From Alteromonas sp. KUL42 (GTDB lineage: Bacteria > Pseudomonadota > Gammaproteobacteria > Enterobacterales > Alteromonadaceae), in assembly GCF_006538325.1 (NCBI RefSeq), contig NZ_BJKK01000004.1, positions 124,001 to 188,000 on the forward strand: a DNA stretch of 64,000 bases. Direction: 5' to 3'. Shown here piece by piece: positions 52,102 through 61,928 of the stretch. The notes beneath the pieces are model-generated. The model ran no database searches. It was given only the letters and a program-made list of their open reading frames with translations, and was not told the origin of the DNA. Numbering within the stretch: the stretch's first letter is position 1; the number at the start of each line of letters is the position of its first letter. A program made the translations under genes and the position numbers.

Positions 52102-52389
52102 TTATGCTATTGAGGCATCAACCCGTTCGCGAAGTTCTTTTCCTGGCTTAAAGTGCGGTACATATTTACCGTCCAGTTTCACAGTTTCACCCGTTTTAGG
52201 ATTTCTACCGACGCGTGGCGCGCGATAGTGAAGCGAGAAACTACCAAAACCTCTAATTTCAATACGCTCACCTTTTTGTAAGGTTTGCGCCATTTGCTCT
52301 AGAAGCTCTTTTATAGCCAGTTCTAGCTCTTTCGCTGGAATATGACGCGCTTCATCCGCGAGCCGTTCAATTAATTCAGACTTGGTCAT
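52102..52389 (-). CDS. ihfB: Integration host factor subunit beta
   Basis: About 95 residues: [38 protein letters not shown] (the DNA-bending beta arm with its Pro) and [20 protein letters not shown]. Known: IHF bends DNA at specific sites in recombination, replication and transcription. Start: ATG at 52389 with GAGG six bases upstream; the longer frame to 52407 is not homologous. Follows rpsA by 76 bases; the order rpsA-ihfB is conserved. Confidence 0.96.
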   Translation of the reverse strand: MTKSELIERLADEARHIPAKELELAIKELLEQMAQTLQKGERIEIRGFGSFSLHYRAPRVGRNPKTGETVKLDGKYVPHFKPGKELRERVDASIA

Positions 52390-52436
52390 GATTAACCTCA
52401 TTGTCAATATTATTGTTTAAACAGCTATCGCGAATT

Positions 52437-52456
52437 GGGTGTGCAAATGCACACCC
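52437..52456. other. Hairpin between rpsA and ihfB
   Basis: GGGTGTGC, loop AAAT, GCACACCC: eight perfect pairs, no U tail. Perhaps an RNA-processing or stabilising stem in the rpsA-ihfB transcript. Confidence 0.5.
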
Positions 52457-52465
52457 ACAAAAGCA

Positions 52466-54136
52466 TTATTCGCCTTTAGCAGCTTTGAATGCTTCTGCCA
52501 TCGCGTTAGCGAAACCAACATCTTCTTGTTGGTTAACTTTATCGATAGCTTCTTTTTCGTCAGCCTGATCTTTCGCTTTAACAGATAGGTTAACAGTGCG
52601 GTTCTTACGGTCTACACCCATGAACTTCGCTTCAATGCTATCACCAACGCTTGCAATTTCAGTTGCGTCTTCAACACGCTCTACAGCAAGATCTGCAACG
52701 CGGATGTAACCGTCAACTTCTTCAGCTAGGTTTACAGTAACACCTTTGGCATCAACTGCTGTTACTGTACCAGTAACGATAGCACCTTTCTTGTTATCTG
52801 TCAGATACTTGTTGAAAGGATCTTCTTCGATTTGCTTAACGCCAAGAGAGATACGCTCACGCTCTGGGTCGACTTGTAGTACAACTGCAGAGATTTCGTC
52901 GCCTTTCTTGTAGTCGCGAACCGCGTCTTCACCAGTCTTGTTCCAGCTGATGTCAGAAAGGTGAACTAGACCGTCGATGCCGCCGTCTAGGCCGATAAAG
53001 ATACCAAAGTCAGTGATTGACTTGATCTTACCAGATACTTTGTCACCTTTTTCGTGTGACTCAGCAAATGTTTCCCAAGGATTAGCAATACACTGCTTAA
53101 GACCAAGAGAAATACGACGACGCTCTTCGTCGATTTCAAGAACCATAACATCTACAGTGTCACCTAGGTTAACAACTTTAGATGGGTGGATGTTCTTGTT
53201 AGTCCAATCCATTTCAGAAACGTGTACTAGACCTTCAACGCCGTCTTCTATTTCTACGAAACAGCCGTAATCAGTTAGGTTAGTAACCTGACCGTTGATC
53301 TTAGTGCCTTCTGGGTAACGAGAAGCAATTTCTTGCCATGGATCGTTGCCCATTTGCTTCATACCAAGAGATACGCGTTGCTTGTCTTTGTCGAACTTAA
53401 GTACTTTAACGTTGATTTCATCACCAACATTTACGATTTCGCTTGGGTGCTTAACGCGCTTCCAAGCCATATCAGTGATGTGTAGAAGACCATCTACGCC
53501 ACCAAGGTCAACGAACGCACCGTAATCAGTAAGGTTCTTAACGATACCTTTGATTTCATGACCTTCTTCAAGGTTAGAAAGAAGTGATTCACGTTCTGCG
53601 CTGCTTTCTGCTTCGATAACTGCACGACGAGAAACAACAACGTTGTTACGCTTAGCGTCAAGCTTGATAACTTTAAATTCAAGCTCTTTGCCTTCAAGGT
53701 GTGTTGTGTCACGAACTGGACGTACGTCAACAAGTGAACCAGGAAGGAATGCGCGCACACTGTTAACTTCAACAGTGAAACCGCCTTTAACTTTACCGTT
53801 GATAACGCCTTTAATTGTGACTTTATCTTCGTAAGCTTTTTCCAGCTCAACCCACGCTTCGTGACGCTTCGCTTTTTCGCGAGATAGGATAGTTTCACCG
53901 AAACCATCTTCAACAGCATCGAGTGCTACGTCTACTTCGTCACCGATAGCGATTTCTAGTTCGCCTTCAGCGTTTTTGAATTGGTCAGCTGGGATAGCAC
54001 TTTCTGATTTCAAGCCAGCGTCTACAAGAACGATGTCTTTATCGATAGAAACAACAGTACCTTTTACAATTGAACCAGGACGTGTTTCTAGTTCTTGTAA
54101 GCTTTCTTCAAAAAGTTGTGCAAAATTTTCAGTCAT
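52466..54136 (-). CDS. rpsA: 30S ribosomal protein S1
   Basis: About 556 residues made of six S1 (OB-fold) repeats; [41 protein letters not shown] and [14 protein letters not shown] are clear copies. Known: S1 binds mRNA and helps initiation; in E. coli it represses its own translation through its leader. Start: ATG at 54136 ([13 protein letters not shown]), preceded by GAG; the longer frame begins with TTG at 54145. Codon use is strongly biased, as for a highly expressed gene. Confidence 0.98.
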   Translation of the reverse strand: MTENFAQLFEESLQELETRPGSIVKGTVVSIDKDIVLVDAGLKSESAIPADQFKNAEGELEIAIGDEVDVALDAVEDGFGETILSREKAKRHEAWVELEKAYEDKVTIKGVINGKVKGGFTVEVNSVRAFLPGSLVDVRPVRDTTHLEGKELEFKVIKLDAKRNNVVVSRRAVIEAESSAERESLLSNLEEGHEIKGIVKNLTDYGAFVDLGGVDGLLHITDMAWKRVKHPSEIVNVGDEINVKVLKFDKDKQRVSLGMKQMGNDPWQEIASRYPEGTKINGQVTNLTDYGCFVEIEDGVEGLVHVSEMDWTNKNIHPSKVVNLGDTVDVMVLEIDEERRRISLGLKQCIANPWETFAESHEKGDKVSGKIKSITDFGIFIGLDGGIDGLVHLSDISWNKTGEDAVRDYKKGDEISAVVLQVDPERERISLGVKQIEEDPFNKYLTDNKKGAIVTGTVTAVDAKGVTVNLAEEVDGYIRVADLAVERVEDATEIASVGDSIEAKFMGVDRKNRTVNLSVKAKDQADEKEAIDKVNQQEDVGFANAMAEAFKAAKGE

Positions 54137-54254
54137 AAGTCTCAAATAACTTTTAAGTTGATATCCACGCTTCTTATCCGGACAACGTGGGGTTATTAAA
54201 ATTAGTCGCTACGTCCTGTGGCAACACTGCTTTGGATGCGATTAGCTCTCGTCA

Positions 54255-54926
54255 TTAAAGGCGTGAGGAAATAATATCCATCGCTTTTTCAAAGACTTGG
54301 TCAATATCCAAGTCCGTTGAATCTATAATTACAGCATCTTGTGCCGGTACCAAGGGAGCCACTGCGCGCTGAGTATCACGCTCATCTCTGGCTTTGATAT
54401 CGGTCAAAAGGCGCGCAATATTAACATCCATACCTTTCGCTTTCAACTGACTGTATCGACGTTCTGCACGGGCTTCTGCGCTTGCGGTAAGAAAAATCTT
54501 CACCTTGGCGTCAGGAAATACCACTGTGCCCATGTCACGTCCATCAGCAACTAGGCCTGGCTCTTGTTGGAAAGCGCGCTGTCGGCGTAGCAAAGCTTCA
54601 CGTACACGAGGTAACGCGGCCACTTTAGATGCAACGGCGCCAACTTCTTCGGTGCGAATGTCGTCTGTAACGTCTTCGCCTTCAAGAATAATTCGCGTAG
54701 CGTTATCGTTCGTCTCGAAGCTCACATCAAGACCGGTTGCTAGGGGAACAACACATTCTTCATCATCACACGGAAGGTCGTGGTGTAATGCGGCAACTGC
54801 TAGAACGCGGTAAATTGCGCCGCTATCTAAAAAGTGCCACCCTAATTTTGTTGCCAGAAGGCTACTTAATGTACCTTTACCAGCGCCACTAGGACCGTCA
54901 ACCGTGACTACGGGTGTGGAATGCAT
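54255..54926 (-). CDS. cmk: Cytidylate kinase
   Basis: A 223-residue kinase with P-loop GPSGAGKGT near residue 12, [12 protein letters not shown] and [13 protein letters not shown]. Known: phosphorylates CMP and dCMP. Lies between aroA and rpsA, as in E. coli. The 118-base gap to rpsA likely holds the rpsA promoter and its leader. Confidence 0.97.
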   Translation of the reverse strand: MHSTPVVTVDGPSGAGKGTLSSLLATKLGWHFLDSGAIYRVLAVAALHHDLPCDDEECVVPLATGLDVSFETNDNATRIILEGEDVTDDIRTEEVGAVASKVAALPRVREALLRRQRAFQQEPGLVADGRDMGTVVFPDAKVKIFLTASAEARAERRYSQLKAKGMDVNIARLLTDIKARDERDTQRAVAPLVPAQDAVIIDSTDLDIDQVFEKAMDIISSRL

Positions 54927-55075
54927 ACCTGCTCCATCATCAAATTACAAAAATCGCGCGCAATTATACGCGTAAGTTCAAGATAAGCAATGCCACCACG
55001 CAAGGGTGGCATTGAACACTACGCTAATTCTGACATGGATCAAATTGCACAAACGTGTTGAACGGCATATTCTAT

Positions 55076-56359
55076 CTACGCACTATATAGTGTCTTAAAG
55101 CGCTTAAAATAGTCAGGAAAGGTTTTGCGTGTACAACCCGGGTCATTAATAGTGACGGGCGTATCGCTCAGTGCAACCAAAGAGAAACACATTGCAATAC
55201 GATGGTCGTTGTATGTGTCAATTTCCGCATGTTTGATGTGTTCTGTTGGCCATACTGTTATGTAGTCGTGCCCTTCTTCTACTTTTGCACCGAGTTTTTG
55301 CAACTCTGTTGCCATTGCATTTAAACGGTCAGTTTCTTTTACTCGCCAATTATAGATATTGGTCATGGTTGTCGGACCGTCAGCGAAAAGTGCGGTGGTA
55401 GCAATGGTCATTGCCGCATCGGGAATATGGTTCATATCCATATTTATTCCTTTAAGTGGTGCCCCGGTTACCTCGACGTATTCGTCATGCCACGTAACTT
55501 TAGCCCCCATCGCTTCAAGTACATCTGCAAAACGGATGTCACCCTGAATACTATTTTTACCAATACCGGTAACACGTACAGTTCCACCCTTTATTGCACC
55601 AGCAGCTAAAAAGTAAGATGCACTCGACGCATCTCCTTCCACCATAAATTTACCTGGTGCCACATACTTAGCACTGCCACTTATCGTAAACGTTTGATAG
55701 CTATCATTTTGCACTGACACTCCAAACTTCGCCATGGTATCAAGGGTAATATCGATGTATGGCTTTGACACTAACTCGCCCTTTATACGAATAACAACGT
55801 CGCCGTTAAACAATGGTGCAGCCATTAACAATGCTGTCAAAAATTGACTAGAAACACTGCCATCTACTGTCATTTCACCGCCATTTAAGATTTTACCTTT
55901 GATTTGCAATGGCGGAAAACCTTCGCTTTTAAGATACGTTATGTCTGCATCAGCTTCGCGAAGTGCATCGACAAGATCGCCTATGGGGCGCTCTTCCATG
56001 CGTGGCTCGCCTGTTAAGACCGTATCGACATTGCTAGCAGCAAGTGCCGCGCACAAAGGGCGCATCGCAGTACCTGCATTGCCTAAGAAGAGCTCTAAAG
56101 GCTCAGCTACATCAAACGCACCATTATTGCCTTGTACGACACAGCGTGTTTTGTCGTCGTTAAGTTGGTAATTTACACCCAACTTAGTAAGCGCATTAAG
56201 CATGTGTGAAATATCATCGCTGTCTAACAAATTAGTCAGTTCTGTTTCACCTTCTGCCAATGCGGCTAGCAGTAATGCGCGGTTAGACAAACTCTTTGAG
56301 CCTGGTACATTGACTACGCCCGAAACTTTTGCAATCGGGTCTAATGTTAGTTGCTCCAT
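55076..56359 (-). CDS. aroA: 3-phosphoshikimate 1-carboxyvinyltransferase (EPSP synthase)
   Basis: A 427-residue enzyme: [20 protein letters not shown], the phosphate loop [18 protein letters not shown], and the second repeat with [13 protein letters not shown]. Known: sixth step of the shikimate pathway. The residue pattern [10 protein letters not shown] is the class I (E. coli-like) type. It starts two bases after serC, so the two are one operon, as in E. coli. Confidence 0.97.
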   Translation of the reverse strand: MEQLTLDPIAKVSGVVNVPGSKSLSNRALLLAALAEGETELTNLLDSDDISHMLNALTKLGVNYQLNDDKTRCVVQGNNGAFDVAEPLELFLGNAGTAMRPLCAALAASNVDTVLTGEPRMEERPIGDLVDALREADADITYLKSEGFPPLQIKGKILNGGEMTVDGSVSSQFLTALLMAAPLFNGDVVIRIKGELVSKPYIDITLDTMAKFGVSVQNDSYQTFTISGSAKYVAPGKFMVEGDASSASYFLAAGAIKGGTVRVTGIGKNSIQGDIRFADVLEAMGAKVTWHDEYVEVTGAPLKGINMDMNHIPDAAMTIATTALFADGPTTMTNIYNWRVKETDRLNAMATELQKLGAKVEEGHDYITVWPTEHIKHAEIDTYNDHRIAMCFSLVALSDTPVTINDPGCTRKTFPDYFKRFKTLYSA

Positions 56360-56361
56360 GA

Positions 56362-57447
56362 TTAGCCATTCACCCTTTCAAATTCACGCATAAATTCAAC
56401 CAATGCCACAACACCTTCGATAGGCATTGCGTTGTAGATACTCGCGCGCATACCACCTACAATTCTGTGCCCTTTTAATGCAAGTAACCCTGCTTCTTGA
56501 GACTGTTTTAGAAACAGACTATCTAACTCTGGATCTGCAAGATGAAAAGGTACGTTCATTTTAGAACGGCAATCTGGATGTACTTTGCTTGAGTAAAAAT
56601 CTGAACTATCAATCGCTGAATATAGTAATGCGGCTTTCTCTGCGTTGCGTTTAGCCATAGCTTCAACACCGCCAACATCTTTTAGCCATTCAAAAACAAG
56701 CCCTGCCAAATACCACGAAAACGTAGGCGGGGTGTTGTACATTGAATCAGATTTTGCAGCCAATGCGTAGTCAAAAATAGACGGTGTTTCTTTACGTGCA
56801 TTACCGACTAAATCTTCGCGAACAATTACCACAGATAAACCACTTGGGCCTATATTTTTCTGTGCACCGGCGTAGATAACACCGTGCTTGGCAACATCAA
56901 TAGGTTTAGACAAAATAGTAGACGACATGTCTGATACGAGTGGGACGTCACCTGACTCTGGTAGCCAGTCAAAAGCGATACCATCAACCGTTTCATTTGG
57001 GCAAAAGTGGTAATACGCCGCTGTTTGATCAATGTCGCTTAATGAAGGGTTCGCAACGAACTGCATTCCGTCTTTTTCTGAAACATTACCGACAACAATT
57101 GCATTGTTGTACTTGCTGGCTTCGTCAACAGCACCTTTAGACCATGAACCACTCACTAAGTGGAGACTCTTGTCATTATTACCTGAGAGGTTTAATGGAA
57201 CAGCGGCAAACTGACCACGACCGCCACCATGAGTGAAAAGTACATGATAGTTTGATGGAATAGACATGAGTTCACGAAGATCTTGTTCTGCCTTTGCGGC
57301 AATTTCGATGAAATCTTTACCGCGATGGCTTACTTCCATAACAGAACAGCCTAAGTCGCGCCAATTTGTGAATTCAGCTTGGGCTTTTTGCATTACCTCT
57401 TTAGGAAGCATTGCTGGGCCCGCACAAAAGTTAAAAACCTCGTTCAT
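56362..57447 (-). CDS. serC: Phosphoserine aminotransferase
   Basis: About 361 residues: [36 protein letters not shown], and the PLP lysine in [15 protein letters not shown]. Known: makes phosphoserine for serine (and pyridoxine) synthesis. Start: ATG at 57447 aligns with E. coli SerC; an upstream in-frame TTG at 57462 is less likely. Overlaps in function and operon with aroA. Lies 139 bases after gyrA with a hairpin between. Confidence 0.96.
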   Translation of the reverse strand: MNEVFNFCAGPAMLPKEVMQKAQAEFTNWRDLGCSVMEVSHRGKDFIEIAAKAEQDLRELMSIPSNYHVLFTHGGGRGQFAAVPLNLSGNNDKSLHLVSGSWSKGAVDEASKYNNAIVVGNVSEKDGMQFVANPSLSDIDQTAAYYHFCPNETVDGIAFDWLPESGDVPLVSDMSSTILSKPIDVAKHGVIYAGAQKNIGPSGLSVVIVREDLVGNARKETPSIFDYALAAKSDSMYNTPPTFSWYLAGLVFEWLKDVGGVEAMAKRNAEKAALLYSAIDSSDFYSSKVHPDCRSKMNVPFHLADPELDSLFLKQSQEAGLLALKGHRIVGGMRASIYNAMPIEGVVALVEFMREFERVNG

Positions 57448-57521
57448 TGCGTTTTTCAACACCTGTAAATTGAATCTAATAGTCCTATTTAAATTAACAT
57501 TAATTCACTAGGCTACTAGGT

Positions 57522-57547
57522 AAACAAGCGGCAAAAGCCGCTTGTTT
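57522..57547 (-). terminator. Hairpin terminator downstream of gyrA
   Basis: On the minus strand AAACAAGCGGC, loop TTTT, GCCGCTTGTTT: eleven perfect pairs, placed between gyrA and serC; the following bases (ACCTAG) give no U tail beyond the stem's own TTT. Confidence 0.65.
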
Positions 57548-57593
57548 GAAAGAACACTGATAATACGCAGCAACAAATTACTGCGTGTTACCC

Positions 57594-60308
57594 CTACTCT
57601 TCTGTCGTTGAGCCTTCACCGTCTTGCGCGGTGTTGTCTTGCTCTTGAACAGCAGTTTCTGCTTGTTCTGTTGCATCTTCTGAAACAATAAGGTTACCGT
57701 CTTCATCAAATTCTTGTAACTCTGCTACTTCTTCAATGCGTTGTAAGCCAACTACATGTTCGCCTTCTACTGTACGTATTAGTCGAACACCTTGTGTATT
57801 ACGGCCTACTACTGATACTTCACTTACCCGTGTACGAACTAACGTACCTTGGTCGCTAATCAGCATAATTTCATTGGCTTCGTCTACTTGAACGGCGCCC
57901 ACTACTTTACCATTGCGTTCAGAGACTTTAATCGAGACCACACCTTGTGTCGCACGGCTCTTAGCTGGGTAATCTTCTAGTGGTGTACGCTTACCAAAAC
58001 CGTTCTCAGTCGCGGTTAAGATTGGGCCATCGCCTTTAGGTACAATTAGTGAAACCACTTTTTGACCATCTTGCAAACGAATACCACGAACACCTGTCGC
58101 GGTGCGTCCCATAGGACGAAGTGCTAGAAGCTCTTCACCTGTTTCTGGGTCGCGTTTTATTTCACCGGTTTCGCTGTCACGTAATTTCTCGTTAAAGCGA
58201 ACCACTTTACCCGCATCAGAGAATAACATGATGTCGTCGTCACCGTGGGTAATGTCAACACCAATTAACTCATCACCTTCGTTTAAGTTTACGGCGATAA
58301 TACCGCTTGAACGAGGACGTGAATATAGGCTTAAGTCAGTTTTCTTAACTGTACCGTTAGCCGTTGCCATTAATACAAATTTGCCTTCCTCAAATTCTTT
58401 AATAGGAAGAATAGCGGTAATGCGCTCATTGTCTTCTAATGGCAGAATGTTAACGATTGGGCGACCACGTGCGTTACGGCTTGCAAATGGCAATTGATAG
58501 ACTTTCAGCCAGTACAATCGACCACGAGTAGAGAAACACAAGATATGATCGTGAGTGTTAGCAACAAGTAATTTCTCGATGATATCTTCATCTTTCATTT
58601 TCGTTGCCGATTTACCACGACCGCCTCGACGCTGTGCTTCGTAATCGGTAAGTTTTTGATACTTAACGTAACCTTCGCGAGACAGTGTAACCACCACGTC
58701 TTCTTGTTCGATAAGATCTTCTATATCAATATCGTGACTTGCCGCTGTGATTTCAGTGCGACGCTCGTCACCAAACTCATCGCGCACTTTTTCAAGCTCT
58801 TCGCGAATAACTTCCATCAAACGCTCTGGGCTATTTAGAATGTGTAGTAATTCGGCAATAATCTCTAGAAGCTGTTTATATTCTTCTAAGATTTTCTCAT
58901 GCTCTAGACCGGTTAACTTGTGTAAACGTAAATCTAGAATAGCTTGTGCTTGTTGTTCTGTTAGGTAGTATTTACCGTCGCGAATACCAAATTCAGGTAA
59001 TAACCAATCTGGGCGAGCTGCATCGTCACCAGCGCGTTCAAGCATTTGCGCTACATCACCTAAGTCCCAACCTTGTGCAACAAGTGATTTCTTAGCATCG
59101 GCAGGGCTTTGAGATGCCTTAATAAGCTCGATAATAGGGTCGATGTTTGCAAGCGCAATCGCCAAGCCTTCAAGTATATGAGCGCGATCACGCGCTTTGC
59201 GCAACTCAAATACCGTACGACGGGTGACAACTTCACGACGGTGAAGAATAAAGCATTCTAGTGTTTCTTTAAGATTGAATACCTTAGGCTGACCATTGTC
59301 TAGGGCAACCATATTGATACCGAATACCGTTTGAAGTTGGGTATTGGCATACAAATGGTTTAGCAATACTTCCGCAGATTCGTTGCGCTTAACTTCAACA
59401 ACAATACGCATACCGTCTTTATCAGACTCGTCGCGTAATGCAGAAACACCTTCAATTCGCTTCTCTTTAACCAGTTCGGCTATCTTTTCAATCAGGCGGG
59501 CTTTGTTAACTTGATACGGAATTTCGTTAACAATAATGGTTTCTTTACCATTGCTGTCTGTTTCAATTTCCGCTTTCGCACGCAAATAGATTTTACCGCG
59601 CCCCGTGCGATATGCATCTTCAATGCCCTTGCGACCACTGATCATAGCAGCGGTAGGAAAATCTGGACCTGGAATATGGGTCATCAAATCATCAATGGTA
59701 ATTGACGGATCTTCAATTAACGCCACACAACCGTTGATCACTTCAGTTAGGTTATGCGGAGGAATGTTTGTCGCCATACCAACGGCAATACCAGATGAAC
59801 CATTTACCAACAGATTGGGAACCTTGGTTGGCAGAACTTCAGGAATGTGTTCTGTGCCGTCGTAGTTTGGTACAAAATCAACGGTTTCTTTATCGAGATC
59901 GGCAAGTAATTCATGGGCAATTTTAGCCATGCGAACTTCGGTATAACGCATCGCAGCCGCAGAGTCGCCGTCTACCGAACCGAAGTTACCCTGACCATCT
60001 ACCAGCATATAACGCAGTGAGAACGGCTGAGCCATACGAACAATTGTGTCGTATACGGCGGAGTCACCGTGAGGGTGATATTTACCAATAACGTCACCTA
60101 CCACACGGGCAGATTTTTTGTATGGCTTGTTAAAGTCGTTTTTCAGTTCGTTCATTGCGAACAGCACACGACGGTGCACTGGCTTCAAGCCATCTCTTAC
60201 GTCAGGCAAGGCTCGCCCGACAATAACGCTCATCGCGTAATCAAGGTAAGAGTTTTTTAACTCTTCCTCAATATTAACGGGGAGGATTTCTTTAGCGTTA
60301 TCAGACAT
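57594..60308 (-). CDS. gyrA: DNA gyrase subunit A
   Basis: A 904-residue gyrase A numbered as in E. coli: the active-site Tyr122 in MRYTEVRM and the quinolone-determining segment with Ser83 and Asp87 ([10 protein letters not shown]), both the sensitive type. The C-terminal beta-pinwheel has the GyrA-box QRRGGRGK, followed by an acidic tail rich in Glu/Asp. Known: introduces negative supercoils with GyrB. Divergent from ubiG, as in E. coli. Confidence 0.98.
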   Translation of the reverse strand: MSDNAKEILPVNIEEELKNSYLDYAMSVIVGRALPDVRDGLKPVHRRVLFAMNELKNDFNKPYKKSARVVGDVIGKYHPHGDSAVYDTIVRMAQPFSLRYMLVDGQGNFGSVDGDSAAAMRYTEVRMAKIAHELLADLDKETVDFVPNYDGTEHIPEVLPTKVPNLLVNGSSGIAVGMATNIPPHNLTEVINGCVALIEDPSITIDDLMTHIPGPDFPTAAMISGRKGIEDAYRTGRGKIYLRAKAEIETDSNGKETIIVNEIPYQVNKARLIEKIAELVKEKRIEGVSALRDESDKDGMRIVVEVKRNESAEVLLNHLYANTQLQTVFGINMVALDNGQPKVFNLKETLECFILHRREVVTRRTVFELRKARDRAHILEGLAIALANIDPIIELIKASQSPADAKKSLVAQGWDLGDVAQMLERAGDDAARPDWLLPEFGIRDGKYYLTEQQAQAILDLRLHKLTGLEHEKILEEYKQLLEIIAELLHILNSPERLMEVIREELEKVRDEFGDERRTEITAASHDIDIEDLIEQEDVVVTLSREGYVKYQKLTDYEAQRRGGRGKSATKMKDEDIIEKLLVANTHDHILCFSTRGRLYWLKVYQLPFASRNARGRPIVNILPLEDNERITAILPIKEFEEGKFVLMATANGTVKKTDLSLYSRPRSSGIIAVNLNEGDELIGVDITHGDDDIMLFSDAGKVVRFNEKLRDSETGEIKRDPETGEELLALRPMGRTATGVRGIRLQDGQKVVSLIVPKGDGPILTATENGFGKRTPLEDYPAKSRATQGVVSIKVSERNGKVVGAVQVDEANEIMLISDQGTLVRTRVSEVSVVGRNTQGVRLIRTVEGEHVVGLQRIEEVAELQEFDEDGNLIVSEDATEQAETAVQEQDNTAQDGEGSTTEE

Positions 60309-60613
60309 AAACTGCTTAATCCCTTTATCTTGGTTTGTTCTGCGTTGTCCTTTTAAACTGCTTTTAAATGATGGTTAAAAGCGTTGTACAGGTGCGCACT
60401 GTTATTATTTTATGGGTAATAATCGTAAGTCGAGTGTACCACTTGATGACAGAATTATGTAGCGCTTAATTGCGCTTATTATGTAACTAGAAGGCAAGCG
60501 ATTAAAATTCGCCCACACGAGCATGGTAAAAGGCAGATTCACAGCAAAAACAGTAAAACGATGTGACAAATTAGGATATGTTAATAAGAGAATAATTAAG
60601 GATTGTTTTACTC
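60309..60613. other. Divergent intergenic region gyrA / ubiG
   Basis: 305 bases with no gene. It contains a small palindrome AGCGC (60461-60465) / GCGCT (60472-60476) and A+T-rich parts at 60395-60420 and 60570-60600. Promoters for both genes must lie here; I could not fix them. Confidence 0.6.
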
Positions 60614-61318
60614 ATGACGAACGTCGATCAACAAGAAATTAATAAGTTTTCCGAACTCGCCTCGCGTTGGTGGGATCCAGAGGGCGAGTTTAAACCACTC
60701 CACTTAATTAACCCGCTGCGTTTAGATTTTATAAATCAACACTGTAGCGGTTTGTTTGAAAAAAACGTTATCGACATTGGATGCGGTGGCGGCATTCTCG
60801 CCGAATCAATGGCTCGCGCAGGCGCAACCGTAACAGGGTTAGATATGGCAGAGGCTTCATTAGAAGTGGCTAAGCTTCACGGTCTTGAGTCAGGAATTAA
60901 AGTTGATTATGTCTGCTCCACAGCTGAGGACTATGCACAGAAGCACGCCGGTAAGTTTGATGTGGTCACCTGTATGGAAATGTTAGAACATGTGCCCGAC
61001 CCTGCGTCAGTTGTAAAAGCATGTGCGTCATTAGTTAAGCCAGGTGGTCATGTATTTTTTTCAACACTCAATCGCAATCTCAAATCCTACTTAATGGGAA
61101 TCGTTGGTGCTGAGTACATTCTAAAACTAGTACCGAAAGGCACGCATGATCACAGCAAATTCATTAAGCCATCTGAGTTAATGGCCATGACAGATCAGGC
61201 CGGTTTGCTTCCTCGTGATATAACGGGTCTTCATATGGATCCCATTTCTCAGGGCTTTTATCTCTCATCAAACAATGTTGATGTAAACTACCTACTGTAT
61301 ACTGTTTCACAAGACTAA
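60614..61318 (+). CDS. ubiG: Ubiquinone biosynthesis O-methyltransferase UbiG
   Basis: A 234-residue SAM methyltransferase: [29 protein letters not shown], motif [28 protein letters not shown], and [11 protein letters not shown]. Known: does both O-methylations in ubiquinone synthesis. Start: [12 protein letters not shown], with AAGGA about 12 bases upstream. Divergent from gyrA and upstream of nrdA, the E. coli order. Confidence 0.96.
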   Translation: MTNVDQQEINKFSELASRWWDPEGEFKPLHLINPLRLDFINQHCSGLFEKNVIDIGCGGGILAESMARAGATVTGLDMAEASLEVAKLHGLESGIKVDYVCSTAEDYAQKHAGKFDVVTCMEMLEHVPDPASVVKACASLVKPGGHVFFSTLNRNLKSYLMGIVGAEYILKLVPKGTHDHSKFIKPSELMAMTDQAGLLPRDITGLHMDPISQGFYLSSNNVDVNYLLYTVSQD

Positions 61319-61342
61319 CTATCAATCGATTATCGCCACTTC

Positions 61343-61373
61343 CCTACCGTATTATGTGTTGTGTTACGGTAGG
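61343..61373 (+). terminator. Hairpin downstream of ubiG
   Basis: CCTACCGTA, 13-base loop, TACGGTAGG, nine perfect pairs, 24 bases after the ubiG stop. The tail TGATTTCCCTTT is only weakly U rich. Confidence 0.5.
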
Positions 61374-61403
61374 TGATTTCCCTTTACATCGTTAGTAACA
61401 TCA

Positions 61404-61451
61404 ACACTACATATTGGGCTTAGGTGATATTTTAAACACCATATGTCGTGT
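61404..61451 (+). promoter_or_regulatory. Pair of NrdR-box-like sites upstream of nrdA
   Basis: ACACTACATATTGGGC (61404-61419) and ACACCATATGTCGTGT (61436-61451) match the NrdR box consensus ACACWATATVTWGTGT at about 13 and 14 of 16 positions. Their starts are 32 bases apart, near three helical turns, the spacing known for NrdR pairs. Known: NrdR represses ribonucleotide reductase genes. They are 478 bases before the nrdA start. Confidence 0.65.
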
Positions 61452-61928
61452 TTGTATAAAAAACAGTTTCTAATAATAAATTAATTTTACGCAATAAGAT
61501 TTTGTGAAAAATGCTTGCATTCCCGATAATTTAAGCTTGTAGAACGCTAAAAAGTTAGTTGTTACTAACGTAAATTTCATGCCAGTTTGAGTGCTCGAAA
61601 TACCACCAGATATTGGGTTGCAATCAGGTCAAAACCTCACTATCTTGTGGTTATTCCAGCGAGCGATCCACACCGCATTTTCGGGATCGCTACCGATCTG
61701 CACAGCAACGTGCAACACAGATCCGCCTGGTACTTTTAAACTAAGCAGAACACAATTAGCAGTCTTCTCTCAATGTAAATTTTAATATTGAGCGGGCGGC
61801 CTTTGCGTGTGGCTCACATTAAAATACGTTTAGTGTTGATGTGACAAACACACGTAAAACAAAAATCAAAACGATAAAAGAGCATCAAGCTCACGCAATA
61901 AAGCGCTAACGGACAAACGGCCAGTAAC
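61452..61928 (+). other. Long structured leader of nrdA
   Basis: About 480 bases without a convincing gene. Stem-loops seen: GTTAGT/ACTAAC (61554-61569); AGCGATCC/GGATCGCT (61662-61691); GATCTGCAC with GTGC and AGATC (61695-61723); CTCAAT/ATTGAG near 61770-61796. A weak 64-codon frame (61591-61785, GTG start) has no ribosome site and is not called. If transcription starts near the NrdR boxes, this is an unusually long untranslated leader. Confidence 0.5.

Noticed and set aside
61591..61785. 64-codon frame in the nrdA leader
   Set aside because: GTG start without a Shine-Dalgarno, odd composition and overlap with the stem-loops; more likely leader RNA.
61452..61928. Cobalamin riboswitch in front of nrdA
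   Set aside because: No recognisable B12 box, and NrdA is the class Ia, cobalamin-independent enzyme.
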